Shown here one piece after another: positions 35,615 to 45,675 of a DNA stretch of 64,000 nucleotides. The notes beneath the pieces are model-generated. The model had not been told where the DNA came from and searched no databases. It saw only the letters and a program-made list of their open reading frames with translations. Position numbers and translations under genes: made by a program. Positions within the stretch are counted from its first letter, which is position 1. Each line of letters begins with the position of its first letter. Source of the stretch: JAVKEN01 sp040221415. GTDB taxonomy: Bacteria; Pseudomonadota; Alphaproteobacteria; Rickettsiales; JABSSG01. The DNA is taken from contig JAVKEN010000024.1 of NCBI GenBank assembly GCA_040221415.1, positions 1 through 64,000 of the forward strand. The letters run 5' to 3'.

Positions 35615-37543
35615 TTAAAACACTAATAATATAAAACTAACAAAAGAAATTATCCCTAAAAATAAAATCAGTAAATAATGATAAATAAACCCTGTTTGAG
35701 CCCTAGACACAATTGCTGAAAAACTTTTTGTTGTTTTTGCTACGAGACCAGGACCATATAAATCTATGCATGATTTATCTATAATTGAATAACAAAAACC
35801 CGCTATCTTTCTATACGGAGCAACAAAAATTTTGTTATACGCTTCATCAAAATAGTATTTATTTGACACTAACTGGTAAATAAATTTATATCTCTTAACA
35901 AAAACATCAACAATCTTTGGTTTATGCATATAAATAATGTAGGCAACTCCGATAGACATAATAGATAAAGTCAAAGGTAAGAACTTCAGAAATTCATTAA
36001 TATGATGCATTCCGGCTAGTACTTGCTTTTGATTTATTTGCTCCAAAGAGCCATGCCAGAAACTTAAATTTTCATCTATAATTCCAAAACCATATACTGC
36101 CCCAACCCCAGCAAACACGGCACCTATTCCTAAAGTAGCAATAGGAATTAACATTGTAAGAGGTGGTTCATGTATATGAAGTTGACTTTTCTTAGAAGCT
36201 TTGCATTCCCCATGAAATACTTTAATTATTAATCTCCAGCTATAAAAAGCCGTACAGACAGCGCCCAAAGTACCACAAATATATGCATAATTAGAAAGCA
36301 ATCGATCTGAAGAAAGAGCTGATTCAAGAATTGCATCCTTAGAGTAATACCCAGCAAACGGCGGTATTCCTGATATCGCTAAAGAGCCAATAACGACTAA
36401 GGAGAACGTGATTGGTATTTTTTTATATAAACCACCCATTTTATTTATATCTTGCTCATCTGACATAGCATGAATTATACATCCAGCGCATAAAAAAAGG
36501 AGCGCTTTGAAGAAAGCATGTGTTGCAAGGTGAAAAATTGCAACAGAGTAAGCAGACACACCGCAAGCAAAGAACATATAGCCCAGCTGACTACAGGTTG
36601 AATATGCTATGATTTTTTTGATATCATTCTGAGCCATAGCTATTGTTGCGGCAAAAATTGCAGTCGTAGCACCAATAAAGATAATCATCTCAAGGGTTGT
36701 AGGTGACATCTCGAAAACAGGTGAAAATCTTGCTACTAAAAACACACCTGCAGTTACCATAGTAGCGGCATGAATTAATGCAGATACAGGCGTTGGCCCC
36801 TCCATTGCATCTGGCAACCATGTATGAAATCCTAACTGGGCTGACTTGCCCATGCACCCTATAAACAAACATATGCACGCGAAATCTATAACATTAAGAC
36901 CAAATCCTACTACTTTAATATCATCACTCGCTAGAGAACTTGCCTTATTAAATATTTCCGAAAACTCAATGCTTCCAAATAAGTAAAATACTGTAAATAT
37001 ACCAATAACAAAAAACACATCCGCCACTCTGTTAACCAAAAAAGCTTTGATTGCCGCATTATATGCAGACTCTTTTTTATACCAAAAACCTATTAACAAA
37101 TACGAACAAAGCCCTACTCCTTCCCAGCCAAAAAACAACTGAACCAGATTTGTTGACGTCACTAACATTAGCATGAAAAAAGTAAATAAAGAGATATATG
37201 ACATAAATCGTGGAATTGATTCATCTTTTTCCATATACCCAATAGAATACAAATGCACCAACATCGACACTGTCGTTACAACGACCAACATCACCGCGGT
37301 TAAAGAGTCTGCATTTAACGACCAATTAACCTGAAAATCTCCTGAATTTATCCAATTAAATAGCTCAACATTGTAAATAACTTGTCCAAACACAACATCA
37401 TAAAACACTAAATATGAAAGTATTGCTGAAATCGCTAATAAAGAAGTATTAAAATATTCCGAGAACCAATCAGGAAGTTTCTTATTTGCCACCCCTGAGA
37501 ATAAGGCCCCAATTAACGGTAAAAATACAATTGCTAAAATCAA
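35615..37543 (-). CDS. nuoL: NADH-quinone oxidoreductase subunit L
   Basis: The most distal pumping subunit of complex I, 642 residues, with an antiporter-like core and a C-terminal tail that forms the lateral helix. It contains FFGWEGVGLCSYLLIGFWY (about 137-155), GKSAQLGFHTWLPDAMEGPTP, with SALIHAATMVTAGVFL following (about 234-270), and KKIIAYSTCSQLGYMF. The final helix from about 610 anchors the tail. Length is normal. Confidence 0.97.
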   Translation of the reverse strand: MILAIVFLPLIGALFSGVANKKLPDWFSEYFNTSLLAISAILSYLVFYDVVFGQVIYNVELFNWINSGDFQVNWSLNADSLTAVMLVVVTTVSMLVHLYSIGYMEKDESIPRFMSYISLFTFFMLMLVTSTNLVQLFFGWEGVGLCSYLLIGFWYKKESAYNAAIKAFLVNRVADVFFVIGIFTVFYLFGSIEFSEIFNKASSLASDDIKVVGFGLNVIDFACICLFIGCMGKSAQLGFHTWLPDAMEGPTPVSALIHAATMVTAGVFLVARFSPVFEMSPTTLEMIIFIGATTAIFAATIAMAQNDIKKIIAYSTCSQLGYMFFACGVSAYSVAIFHLATHAFFKALLFLCAGCIIHAMSDEQDINKMGGLYKKIPITFSLVVIGSLAISGIPPFAGYYSKDAILESALSSDRLLSNYAYICGTLGAVCTAFYSWRLIIKVFHGECKASKKSQLHIHEPPLTMLIPIATLGIGAVFAGVGAVYGFGIIDENLSFWHGSLEQINQKQVLAGMHHINEFLKFLPLTLSIMSIGVAYIIYMHKPKIVDVFVKRYKFIYQLVSNKYYFDEAYNKIFVAPYRKIAGFCYSIIDKSCIDLYGPGLVAKTTKSFSAIVSRAQTGFIYHYLLILFLGIISFVSFILLVF

Positions 37544-37547
37544 AACT

Positions 37548-37859
37548 TCAACCTTTCATTTTCTTCAATTTCTCAATTTCAAGATTCGTGTTGTTTCTAA
37601 AATAAACAACTATTATTGCTAATCCAATTGACACCTCAGCGGCTGCCACTGTTAAAACAAAAATTGCAAACAATTGACCAGTAACATCTTTTAGATATGC
37701 TGAAAATGCTACCAAATTAATGTTAGTAGCAAGAAGTAATAGCTCTATAGACATCAGCACCATAATTAGGTTCTTTCTATTCATCAGAATACCAAACACC
37801 CCTATTGAAAAAACAATTGAAGCTAAGATTAAATAATGTATCAGTTCGATTTCAAACAT
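37548..37859 (-). CDS. nuoK: NADH-quinone oxidoreductase subunit K
   Basis: A small three-helix membrane subunit of 103 residues. MSIELLLLATNINLVAFS (about 36-53) contains the conserved Glu of the central charged axis, and VAAAEVSIGLAIIV (about 71-84) the second. It stands between nuoJ and nuoL, as in nearly all nuo operons. The start is one base from the nuoJ stop. Confidence 0.96.
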   Translation of the reverse strand: MFEIELIHYLILASIVFSIGVFGILMNRKNLIMVLMSIELLLLATNINLVAFSAYLKDVTGQLFAIFVLTVAAAEVSIGLAIIVVYFRNNTNLEIEKLKKMKG

Positions 37860-37860
37860 A

Positions 37861-38487
37861 TTATTTTATTATTGGGTCAACTCCTTGACCAACTTTTATT
37901 GATTTAACTATTTTTAAAGCATTACCTTTATTTCTAGATAATTGACGACTTATGTTTTGTTTTTTTGATGTTTTTATATTTCTATGCGTAAGAACAATCG
38001 CTGAAATCATAGCTATAAATAATAATAAACCAGACAGCTCAAAAGGGAGAACAAACTTAGTGTACAACAACAACCCTATTTGCTCAGTGTTCTGAATCAT
38101 ACTTTTGGGATTATCCCCAGCGGATAAAATATGCTCATCAAATTTATCTGTACTGTATACGACAAAAATTAAATCAATTAAGAGGATGACGCATAAAAAC
38201 AAAATCGTCTTAAAATTATTTTGTAAAAACTCTTTCATGGTTTCATTTTTTATATTCAGCATCATTACAACAAATAAAAACAAAACTGCAATCGCGCCAA
38301 CATATACTATAATAAGCGTAGCAGCCAAAAATTCAGCTCCAAGCAATACGAATAGTCCAGCTGCATTAAAAAATGCAAAAATTAGAAAGAAGACGGAATA
38401 TACTGGATTTCTTGAAAGCGTAACTCCACATGAAGCCACAATCATTAATAAAGCAAAAATATAAAATAAAATTCCGTAAATAACCAT
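37861..38487 (-). CDS. nuoJ: NADH-quinone oxidoreductase subunit J
   Basis: Membrane subunit of 208 residues with five helices. NPVYSVFFLIFAFFNAAGLFVLLGAEF in the N-terminal half and IIVYVGAIAVLFLFVVMMLN (about 59-78, containing the pi-bulge helix equivalent to helix 3) are typical. The C-terminal 40 residues (from about 165) are basic, not membrane-spanning, and poorly conserved. It overlaps nuoI by one base. Confidence 0.95.
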   Translation of the reverse strand: MVIYGILFYIFALLMIVASCGVTLSRNPVYSVFFLIFAFFNAAGLFVLLGAEFLAATLIIVYVGAIAVLFLFVVMMLNIKNETMKEFLQNNFKTILFLCVILLIDLIFVVYSTDKFDEHILSAGDNPKSMIQNTEQIGLLLYTKFVLPFELSGLLLFIAMISAIVLTHRNIKTSKKQNISRQLSRNKGNALKIVKSIKVGQGVDPIIK

Positions 38488-38969
38488 TATCTGTATTTAT
38501 AATCTAAATCTAACTTACGTTTCAACTCTTGCTCCCATATTTCACCATTTCTCAATAAACGATTTTTATTATAATAAAGCTCGTCATGATTTTCCGTAGT
38601 AAATTCAAAATTAGGCCCCTCTACAATTGCATCTACAGGACAAGATTCTTGACACAAACCGCAATAAATACATTTTGTCATATCAATGTCATATTTTGTT
38701 GTTCTGCGCCCTTGGTCTTTTCTTGGCTCCGCTTCGATTGTAATAGCTTGTGCTGGACATACAGCTTCACACAACTTACATGCAATGCATCTCTCCTCCC
38801 CATTGGGATACCTTCTTAAAGCGTGTTCCCCCTTAAATCTTGGTGAGATAGGGTTTTTTTCGTAAGGAAAATCAATAGTTACCTTTGGTTTAAACATGTA
38901 TTTAAACGTAAGTGCCATTCCTTGAAGAATTTCCCACAAAAACCATTCTTTTAACTTTCTAATAAGCAT
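38487..38969 (-). CDS. nuoI: NADH-quinone oxidoreductase subunit I
   Basis: The TYKY-type subunit, 160 residues, which holds the [4Fe-4S] clusters N6a and N6b. Two ferredoxin motifs are complete: CIACKLCEAVCP (about 61-72) and CIYCGLCQESCP (about 100-111). The N-terminal stretch RFKGEHALRRYPNGEERC is the usual family sequence. It lies between nuoH and nuoJ. Confidence 0.98.
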   Translation of the reverse strand: MLIRKLKEWFLWEILQGMALTFKYMFKPKVTIDFPYEKNPISPRFKGEHALRRYPNGEERCIACKLCEAVCPAQAITIEAEPRKDQGRRTTKYDIDMTKCIYCGLCQESCPVDAIVEGPNFEFTTENHDELYYNKNRLLRNGEIWEQELKRKLDLDYKYR

Positions 38970-38971
38970 AT

Positions 38972-39982
38972 TTAAACTGGCAATTTATTAAAATACAATA
39001 ACACACCTGATACCAAAACTACCCAAAAAAGAGATAATGGTAAAAAAACCTTCCAACCTAATCTCATTAACTGATCGTATCTAAATCTTGGCAACGTTGC
39101 TCTTACCCACAAAAATAGGAATAATATTATTTCCACCTTAAGAATAAACCAAATAACTCCTGGAATATAATGCATAAAAGGTACATCTATTATAGGATGC
39201 CAACCGCTCCAAAACAATACAACCAACATTGAACTAGTTAGTATCATATTCGCATATTCACCTAAGAAAAACATCGCAAAGGTCATTGAAGAATATTCAA
39301 CATTATACCCTGCGACAAGCTCTGATTCAGCCTCTGGTAAGTCAAAAGGTAGCCTATTCGTCTCAGCTAAAATGGAAATAAAAAACACCACCATCATTGG
39401 AAAAAGTAGCAACTTGATCCACCAATCCATATTAATTTGAGCTTCTACTATTTGACTTAAATTCAGAGAACCAGTTGCAATCAATACACAAATTATAATC
39501 AAGCCAATAGATACTTCATATGATATCATTTGAGCAGAAGATCTAATCGCACCTAAGAAAGCATATTTTGAGTTGCTCGCCCAACCAGCCATTATAATTC
39601 CATACACACCCAAAGATGATATAGCAAGAAGGTATAGGATGCCTATATTTATATCGGCAATTACCCATCCTTTATCAAAAGGAATAACCGCCCAACCAAT
39701 AATTGCTAAGACAAAAGTTACAGCTGGGGCTAGAATAAAAATTAACTTATTTGCTTCTTCGGGCAAAATGATTTCTTTGAACATAAGCTTTACAGCATCT
39801 GCAATTGGCTGCAGAAGTCCAAAAGGACCCACCACATTTGGACCCTTTCTTAGCTGGACCGCAGCAATAACCTTTCTTTCTGCATACGTTAAGTATGCAA
39901 CCGAGAGCAATAAAGGAATTGTAACAACAACAATAGTTCCCAAAATTTTAAAAAATTCAAAAAAGTAATCTAAAAAATCCAT
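38972..39982 (-). CDS. nuoH: NADH-quinone oxidoreductase subunit H
   Basis: Membrane subunit of 336 residues that forms most of the quinone chamber. YAERKVIAAVQLRKGPNVVG (about 33-52) and GLLQPIADAVKLMFKE (about 55-70) are hallmark loops. AETNRLPFDLPEAESELVAG (about 206-225) holds the acidic loop linking the quinone site to the proton channel. Eight helices are seen. One base separates it from nuoG. Confidence 0.98.
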   Translation of the reverse strand: MDFLDYFFEFFKILGTIVVVTIPLLLSVAYLTYAERKVIAAVQLRKGPNVVGPFGLLQPIADAVKLMFKEIILPEEANKLIFILAPAVTFVLAIIGWAVIPFDKGWVIADINIGILYLLAISSLGVYGIIMAGWASNSKYAFLGAIRSSAQMISYEVSIGLIIICVLIATGSLNLSQIVEAQINMDWWIKLLLFPMMVVFFISILAETNRLPFDLPEAESELVAGYNVEYSSMTFAMFFLGEYANMILTSSMLVVLFWSGWHPIIDVPFMHYIPGVIWFILKVEIILFLFLWVRATLPRFRYDQLMRLGWKVFLPLSLFWVVLVSGVLLYFNKLPV

Positions 39983-39983
39983 A

Positions 39984-42029
39984 TTATTTTTTATTTCCTA
40001 TTTGTTTTACACATTTCGCCATAGTTCTTGAGGATCTACAAATTGAGTTTGTCATATAGAAATTAATCTCTTTTGGCTTAATTTCATAGCTTTCGATACT
40101 ACCTTTTGCAGATATTTTTTTCCACTTAACCTTTGGCAATTCATCGAGATTCTTAAAAATAGAAACCTCTTCAGACATTTTTTCTCTTAAAGAATCTAAA
40201 TCTGAATATTCCAGTGGTATATTACAGCAAGAAGCTATATCAAGAATAGCCTTCCACTCTGGCTGCGCATCTCCAAAAGGACTAATAGCCTGATAAGCAC
40301 GTTGCACTCTTCCTTCAAGATTTATAAATGTTCCATCTTTTTCTGTAAATGCAGGAGCAGGAATAATGATATCAGCATAATTCGCTGCTACATCTCCATG
40401 ATGTCCAAAATAGATTAATTTGCTATCTTTGGTTTTTAGTTTATTTGCATCTATTTCATCACATCCAAAAACAAGCAAAGTAGATATCAGGCCTCGCTTA
40501 TAAGAAGCCAAAATGTTATCGATATCACCAGATCTAGAAGAAGATTTAAACCCCAACTCCAAAGCCCCTACCGCTGCAGCATCACGGTGAAGAATATTAA
40601 ATCCATTCCACCCATCATTAACAAAAGAGTATTTTTCTGCAATCTCTGACAACGTAGCTAAAGTGTTTTTCCCGCTTTTATTTTGAATTGCTCCATAACC
40701 AATAATCATCATTGGCTTTTTTGCTTTTTCTAAAGTTTTACAAATTTTATGCTTACCCTTTAGGATATCTTCTATAATCTTCGAGCTATCTCCTAGATCA
40801 TTAAACTTATAGTTTATATTATCATCGCAACCAATTGTATAAACAGGATATTTACCTTCAAGGCTCCTTTTGCGTATTCTTGCATTCAATATTGCTGACT
40901 CATAACGAGGACTCACCCCAATCATCAAACATAGGTCTGATTGTTCTATACCAAGAATCGATGTATTGAATAAATATGATGATCTATTCTTTTGATCAAA
41001 CTCAACATCACCATTCACGACATCCATTTTGTTAGATCCTATCGCATTTAAAAGATTTTTAGCTGAATACATTGTTTCACAATCAGTTAACCCACCAGCA
41101 ATAGCAGCAACCTCATCAGGTTTGCTTGAAGCAATTAAATTCGACGCCTCCTTAATAGCTTCTTCCCAAGTCACTTTGATAAGCTTACCTGCTTGTCTAA
41201 TATAGGCTTTTGTAATTCTTTGATTTTTTAAGCCATCATAAGAAAATCTAGCTTTGTCAGATATCCACTCTTCATTAATTTCGTCATTTAAACGAGGTAA
41301 GACCCTCATAACTTCAGATGCGCGAGAATCTATCCTTATATTACTTCCAACTGCATCACTAACATCTATTGAGTATGTTTTTTTAAGCTCCCAGCTTCTT
41401 GCTTTAAAAGCATAAGGTTTTGAAGTCAGCGCACCAACAGGACATAGATCTATTACGTTTCCTGACAATTCAGAGGTAACAATATTATCTAAATAGGTTG
41501 TTATCTCCATATTCTCTCCCCTGCCAATGGTGCCTATTTCTTCAACCCCCGCAACATCTTCAGAAAATCGTACACATCTTGTGCAATGTATACATCTTGT
41601 CATATGAGTCTTAATCAGCGGTCCAAAACTTTTATCTTCCACCGATCTTTTGTTTTCTTCAAACCTGCTACACCCTTTACCATAAAGCATAGCTTGATCT
41701 TGTAAGTCGCACTCTCCCCCTTGATCGCATATTGGACAATCTAACGGATGATTGATAAGCAAAAACTCCATGACACCTTCTCTAGCGTCTTTTACCATTT
41801 GCGACTTAGTGCTAACTACCATTCCGTCTTTTGCTTCTAGCGCACAAGAAGCCACAGGCTTATGGACTTTATCAACCTCAACCAAACACATCCTACAGTT
41901 ACCAGCTATCTTTAGTTTGTCGTGATAACAAAATCTGGGTATCTCTATATTATTTTGATCACAAACTTGAATAAGGCTCATACCCCCTTCAAATTCATAC
42001 TCTTTGTTGTTAATAGTGATTTTTCCCAT
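39984..42029 (-). CDS. nuoG: NADH-quinone oxidoreductase subunit G
   Basis: The 75-kDa-type subunit, 681 residues. The N-terminal ferredoxin domain has CYHDKLKIAGNCRMC for N1b, HPLDCPICDQGGECDLQD (about 94-111) with the His-Cys3 N5 ligands, and CIHCTRCVRF for N4. The C-terminal molybdopterin-oxidoreductase-like domain follows from about 215 and lacks the extra N7 cluster motif of E. coli, as in mitochondria. Its start overlaps the nuoF stop by one base. Confidence 0.97.
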   Translation of the reverse strand: MGKITINNKEYEFEGGMSLIQVCDQNNIEIPRFCYHDKLKIAGNCRMCLVEVDKVHKPVASCALEAKDGMVVSTKSQMVKDAREGVMEFLLINHPLDCPICDQGGECDLQDQAMLYGKGCSRFEENKRSVEDKSFGPLIKTHMTRCIHCTRCVRFSEDVAGVEEIGTIGRGENMEITTYLDNIVTSELSGNVIDLCPVGALTSKPYAFKARSWELKKTYSIDVSDAVGSNIRIDSRASEVMRVLPRLNDEINEEWISDKARFSYDGLKNQRITKAYIRQAGKLIKVTWEEAIKEASNLIASSKPDEVAAIAGGLTDCETMYSAKNLLNAIGSNKMDVVNGDVEFDQKNRSSYLFNTSILGIEQSDLCLMIGVSPRYESAILNARIRKRSLEGKYPVYTIGCDDNINYKFNDLGDSSKIIEDILKGKHKICKTLEKAKKPMMIIGYGAIQNKSGKNTLATLSEIAEKYSFVNDGWNGFNILHRDAAAVGALELGFKSSSRSGDIDNILASYKRGLISTLLVFGCDEIDANKLKTKDSKLIYFGHHGDVAANYADIIIPAPAFTEKDGTFINLEGRVQRAYQAISPFGDAQPEWKAILDIASCCNIPLEYSDLDSLREKMSEEVSIFKNLDELPKVKWKKISAKGSIESYEIKPKEINFYMTNSICRSSRTMAKCVKQIGNKK

Positions 42030-43309
42030 TACGCTGTCCCAATATTTTCTTTTTTATCACTAATTCGGTTAGCAATTTCATCACTAAAATGCTTAACCAA
42101 ACCTTGAATTGGCCATGCCGCTGCATCTCCAAGAGCACATATAGTATGACCTTCTACCTGCTTAGTAACATTAATTAGCTTATTCACATCAGAACTGGAG
42201 GCCTGCCCTCTAGATATCTTGCACATCATGCGCCACATCCATCCAGTTCCCTCTCTACAAGGCGTGCATTGGCCGCATGACTCATGCATATAAAACTTAC
42301 TGATTCTTCCTATTGCCTCTATGATATCAGTAGAAGAATCCATCACTATAACTGAAGCAGTACCAAGTGATGTTCCTTCTCTTTTTAAGCTATCATAATC
42401 CATCTCAACATAGTCACATATAGATTTTGGAATCAACGGGACAGAAGAACCGCCTGGTATTACGGCTTTCAAATTATCCCACCCGCCGATAACACCGCCT
42501 GCATGTTTCTCAATCAAATCTCTTAAAGGAACCCCCATCTCTTCTTCAACGTTGCAAGGCTTGTTTACATGACCAGAAATGGAGAATAAAGTTGTGCCAG
42601 TATTATTCAACTTACCTAAAGAAGCATACCAATCTCCACCTCTTCTCATAATTGTTGGAATGTTTGCAATCGTTTGAACGTTATTTACCGTAGTTGGGCA
42701 GCCATATAGACCAGCATTTGCAGGAAAAGGAGGTTTCATTCTAGGCATACCTCTATTGCCTTCTAAGCTTTCTAACATCGCGGTTTCTTCACCGCATATG
42801 TAAGCCCCAGCACCACGGTGAATATGTATGTCGCAATCAAATCCAGACTTGCATGCATTTTTTCCAACTAATCCAGCCTTATACGCCTCCTCTAAAGCGC
42901 GTTTTAAAATCAAATATTCGTTGTAATACTCTCCCCTGATATAAATATAGACGTCTTGAGCATTTAATGCCGATGCTGCAATTAGAGAGCCTTCTATCAA
43001 TTTATGCGGCTCGTGTCTGATAATCTCTCTGTCAGAACAGGTTCCTGGCTCACTTTCATCAGCATTAACGACTAAATAATGAGGCTTGCTTGATTTCTTT
43101 GGCATAAATGACCACTTTATCCCTGTAGAGAACCCTGCTCCACCCCTCCCTCTTAAACCAGATTTTTTTACCTCGTCAATAATTTTACCCGAACCTAGAG
43201 ATATAATTTTCTCAGTCTTATCCCAGTCGCCTCTAACCCTAGAAGACTTTAAATCAGCTCCTTTAAAACCATAAAGATTAGTATAGATTTTATCTTTTTC
43301 TTTTAACAT
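42029..43309 (-). CDS. nuoF: NADH-quinone oxidoreductase subunit F
   Basis: The NADH-oxidising subunit, 426 residues. RGRGGAGFSTGIKW (about 53-66) binds NADH, GAGAYICGEETAMLESLEG (about 166-184) binds FMN, and ESCGQCTPCREGTGW (about 344-358) with a later Cys (TICALGDA) forms the N3 [4Fe-4S] cluster. All expected features are intact. It is separated from nuoE by 2 bases. Confidence 0.98.
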   Translation of the reverse strand: MLKEKDKIYTNLYGFKGADLKSSRVRGDWDKTEKIISLGSGKIIDEVKKSGLRGRGGAGFSTGIKWSFMPKKSSKPHYLVVNADESEPGTCSDREIIRHEPHKLIEGSLIAASALNAQDVYIYIRGEYYNEYLILKRALEEAYKAGLVGKNACKSGFDCDIHIHRGAGAYICGEETAMLESLEGNRGMPRMKPPFPANAGLYGCPTTVNNVQTIANIPTIMRRGGDWYASLGKLNNTGTTLFSISGHVNKPCNVEEEMGVPLRDLIEKHAGGVIGGWDNLKAVIPGGSSVPLIPKSICDYVEMDYDSLKREGTSLGTASVIVMDSSTDIIEAIGRISKFYMHESCGQCTPCREGTGWMWRMMCKISRGQASSSDVNKLINVTKQVEGHTICALGDAAAWPIQGLVKHFSDEIANRISDKKENIGTA

Positions 43310-43311
43310 TC

Positions 43312-43869
43312 TTACGCTTTATAACCTCTTGGCTCGCTAGATTTTCTACCAGTTTGAGAACCAATCTGAACTTTTTTTCCAGATTTCAAATCCTCTAGAA
43401 TTTTTTTAAAACTTTCAGGTGATAAATCTTCATAATAATCATTATTAATCTGTACTACCGGTGCATTTGCACACCCACCTAAACACTCTACTTCAGAAAG
43501 AGTAAATAATTTTTTAGCATCAGTTTGACCAACTTCAATTCCAATTTCTTCCTTACAAAATTCTACTATTTTTTTTGCACCCCTAAGCATACAGGGAGTA
43601 GTACCACACACTTGAATATGAAATTTACCAACAGGCTTTAAGTTATACATTGTATAAAAAGTTGCGATCTCATAAACCTTTATAGGAGGCATCTCTAAAT
43701 ATTTAGCTATGTAATCAATGCACTCTGCGGTTAACCAACCACCATTTTGATCCTGAGCTATATGCAACAGACCCATTACAGCACTTTTTTGCTTCCCAGC
43801 TGGATACTTTGCTACCTCTTCTTTAGCAAGTTTATGATTTTCTTTTGTAAATTCAAAATCTGTATCCAC
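43312..43869 (-). CDS. nuoE: NADH-quinone oxidoreductase subunit E
   Basis: The 24-kDa-type subunit, 185 residues, a thioredoxin-like fold with the N1a [2Fe-2S] cluster: Cys in CGTTPCMLRGA (about 88-98) and CLGGCANAPVV (about 129-139). The C-terminal 25 residues are basic and variable. It lies 7 bases from nuoD and 2 bases from nuoF. Confidence 0.97.
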   Translation of the reverse strand: MDTDFEFTKENHKLAKEEVAKYPAGKQKSAVMGLLHIAQDQNGGWLTAECIDYIAKYLEMPPIKVYEIATFYTMYNLKPVGKFHIQVCGTTPCMLRGAKKIVEFCKEEIGIEVGQTDAKKLFTLSEVECLGGCANAPVVQINNDYYEDLSPESFKKILEDLKSGKKVQIGSQTGRKSSEPRGYKA

Positions 43870-43876
43870 TTAAACC

Positions 43877-45061
43877 CTACCTATCAATTTCACCAAATAC
43901 TACGTCTAGACTGCCAATTATAGTAACAACATCCGCAAGCATATGTCCTTTTGACATAAAATCTAATGCCTGCAAATGAGTAAATCCTGGAGCCTTAATT
44001 CTACATCTATATGGTTTATTACTCCCATCAGAAACTAGATATACTCCAAACTCTCCCTTTGGAGCCTCAACAACTCCATATGACTCACCCTTAGGGACGT
44101 GATAACCCTCTGTATATAATTTAAAATGATGAATCATTGCTTCCATAGAGTTTTTCATATCTTTTCTAGAAGGAGGAGAAATTTTTAAATCAGTAGTTTT
44201 GATGGCTCCATCTTTTGGCATTTTAACTAAACACTGCTTTATAATCGCAAGAGATTGATACATCTCTTCTACTCTTACCAAATATCGATCGTAACAGTCA
44301 CCATTTTTTCCAACTGGGATATCAAATTGTATTTGCGCATATACATCATATGGCTGAGACTTTCTTAAATCCCAAGGAACACCTGAACCTCTTAACATAG
44401 GACCAGAGAACCCCCACTTAATTGCATCCTCAGGAGACACCACGCCAATGTCTACAGTTCTTTGCTTCCATATTCTATTATCATTCAGCAGAGTCTCAAC
44501 ATCAGCAAGTATTTTTGGAAAGCCTTCGATGAAATCAGTTATTTTTTCTATAGTTTCAGGAGTAACATCCTGAGCAACCCCGCCTGGTCTAAAATAATTA
44601 GAGTGCATCCTGGATCCAGAAACCTCTTCATGAATTGTCATAATCTTTTCACGCTCTTCGAAAAGCCATAACAAAGGCGTCGTTGCACCAACATCTAATG
44701 CAAAAGTAGGAATATTTAAGCAATGGTTTAGAATCCTACTTAGCTCTGCAAACATTACCCTTATAAATTGAGCTCTTGTTGGCACTTCACAACCAAGTAA
44801 CTTTTCAGTTGCTAGCGCAAAAGCATGCTCTTGATTCATAGGAGCAACGTAATCAAGGCGATCAAAATATGGAACAGCTTGAAGGTATGTTTTATGCTCA
44901 ATTAGCTTCTCAGTTCCTCTATGTAAAAGCCCAATATGAGGATCAGCCCTCTCCACAACTTCTCCATCCATTTCCAGAATAAGTCTAAGCACACCATGAG
45001 CAGCTGGATGCTGAGGACCAAAATTAATATTAAAACTATCTAATTCAATTTCTTTTTTCAC
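43877..45061 (-). CDS. nuoD: NADH-quinone oxidoreductase subunit D
   Basis: The 49-kDa-type subunit, 394 residues, separate from NuoC as in alphaproteobacteria. It has FGPQHPAAHGVLR (about 14-26, with the quinone-site His), HRGTEKLIE, YVAPMNQEHAF and SGVPWDLRKSQPYD. The C-terminus VFGEIDR is the family's normal end. The mitochondrial equivalent is dimethylated on an Arg by NDUFAF7, whose homologue is at 18.6 kb. Its start overlaps nuoC by 4 bases. Confidence 0.98.
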   Translation of the reverse strand: MKKEIELDSFNINFGPQHPAAHGVLRLILEMDGEVVERADPHIGLLHRGTEKLIEHKTYLQAVPYFDRLDYVAPMNQEHAFALATEKLLGCEVPTRAQFIRVMFAELSRILNHCLNIPTFALDVGATTPLLWLFEEREKIMTIHEEVSGSRMHSNYFRPGGVAQDVTPETIEKITDFIEGFPKILADVETLLNDNRIWKQRTVDIGVVSPEDAIKWGFSGPMLRGSGVPWDLRKSQPYDVYAQIQFDIPVGKNGDCYDRYLVRVEEMYQSLAIIKQCLVKMPKDGAIKTTDLKISPPSRKDMKNSMEAMIHHFKLYTEGYHVPKGESYGVVEAPKGEFGVYLVSDGSNKPYRCRIKAPGFTHLQALDFMSKGHMLADVVTIIGSLDVVFGEIDR

Positions 45062-45669
45062 TTCTGTTCTTCTGCTTTTTCATCTCCTGGAAGTTTGTAA
45101 TCAGTCCCCTCCCACGGACTAATAAAATCAAAATGCCTGTATTCTTGAACTAAATTCACAGGCTCATACACGACTTTTCTTTTTTCGATGTCATATCTCA
45201 CTTCTTTATAGCCTGATAATGGAAAATCTTTTCTTAGAGGATGCCCCTCAAATCCATAGTCAGTAAGTATTCTTCTGGAATCCGGACTATTAGAGAACTC
45301 AACCCCGTACATATCATATACTTCTCTTTGAAACCAGATTGCATTTGGATAAATTTCATGCACAGAAGGGATTTTATCTTCTTCAGACACTTTGACTTTT
45401 ATACACACCCTATAATTAAATTTAGTACTCAAGAGATTATAAACCACCTCAAATCTTTTAGAGCGAGCTGGATAATCAAGACCAAACAAATCAACAAGCT
45501 GAATAAAACATAACTTATCATCACCACATAAGAAGCGAAGCACTTGCATTAACTTCTCAGGAGCAATATGCACTTCAAGCATAGACTTATTAACAACAAA
45601 CTTTGCCTCATTTCTTCCGACTAAGGAAGCCACTTCGTTTGTTATATGTTCATTAATATTCTTAAGCAT
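45058..45669 (-). CDS. nuoC: NADH-quinone oxidoreductase subunit C
   Basis: The 30-kDa-type subunit, 203 residues. The signature region EREVYDMYGVEFSNSPDSRRILTDYGFEGHPLRKDFPLSGY is recognisable by its Arg-Glu-Val-Tyr-Asp-Met, Arg-Arg-Ile-Leu and Gly-His-Pro-Leu-Arg-Lys-Asp elements, from about 114 to 157. It ends with PWEGTD and a short polar tail. It overlaps nuoD by 4 bases and lies 6 bases after nuoB. Confidence 0.96.
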   Translation of the reverse strand: MLKNINEHITNEVASLVGRNEAKFVVNKSMLEVHIAPEKLMQVLRFLCGDDKLCFIQLVDLFGLDYPARSKRFEVVYNLLSTKFNYRVCIKVKVSEEDKIPSVHEIYPNAIWFQREVYDMYGVEFSNSPDSRRILTDYGFEGHPLRKDFPLSGYKEVRYDIEKRKVVYEPVNLVQEYRHFDFISPWEGTDYKLPGDEKAEEQK

Positions 45670-45675
45670 AATTTT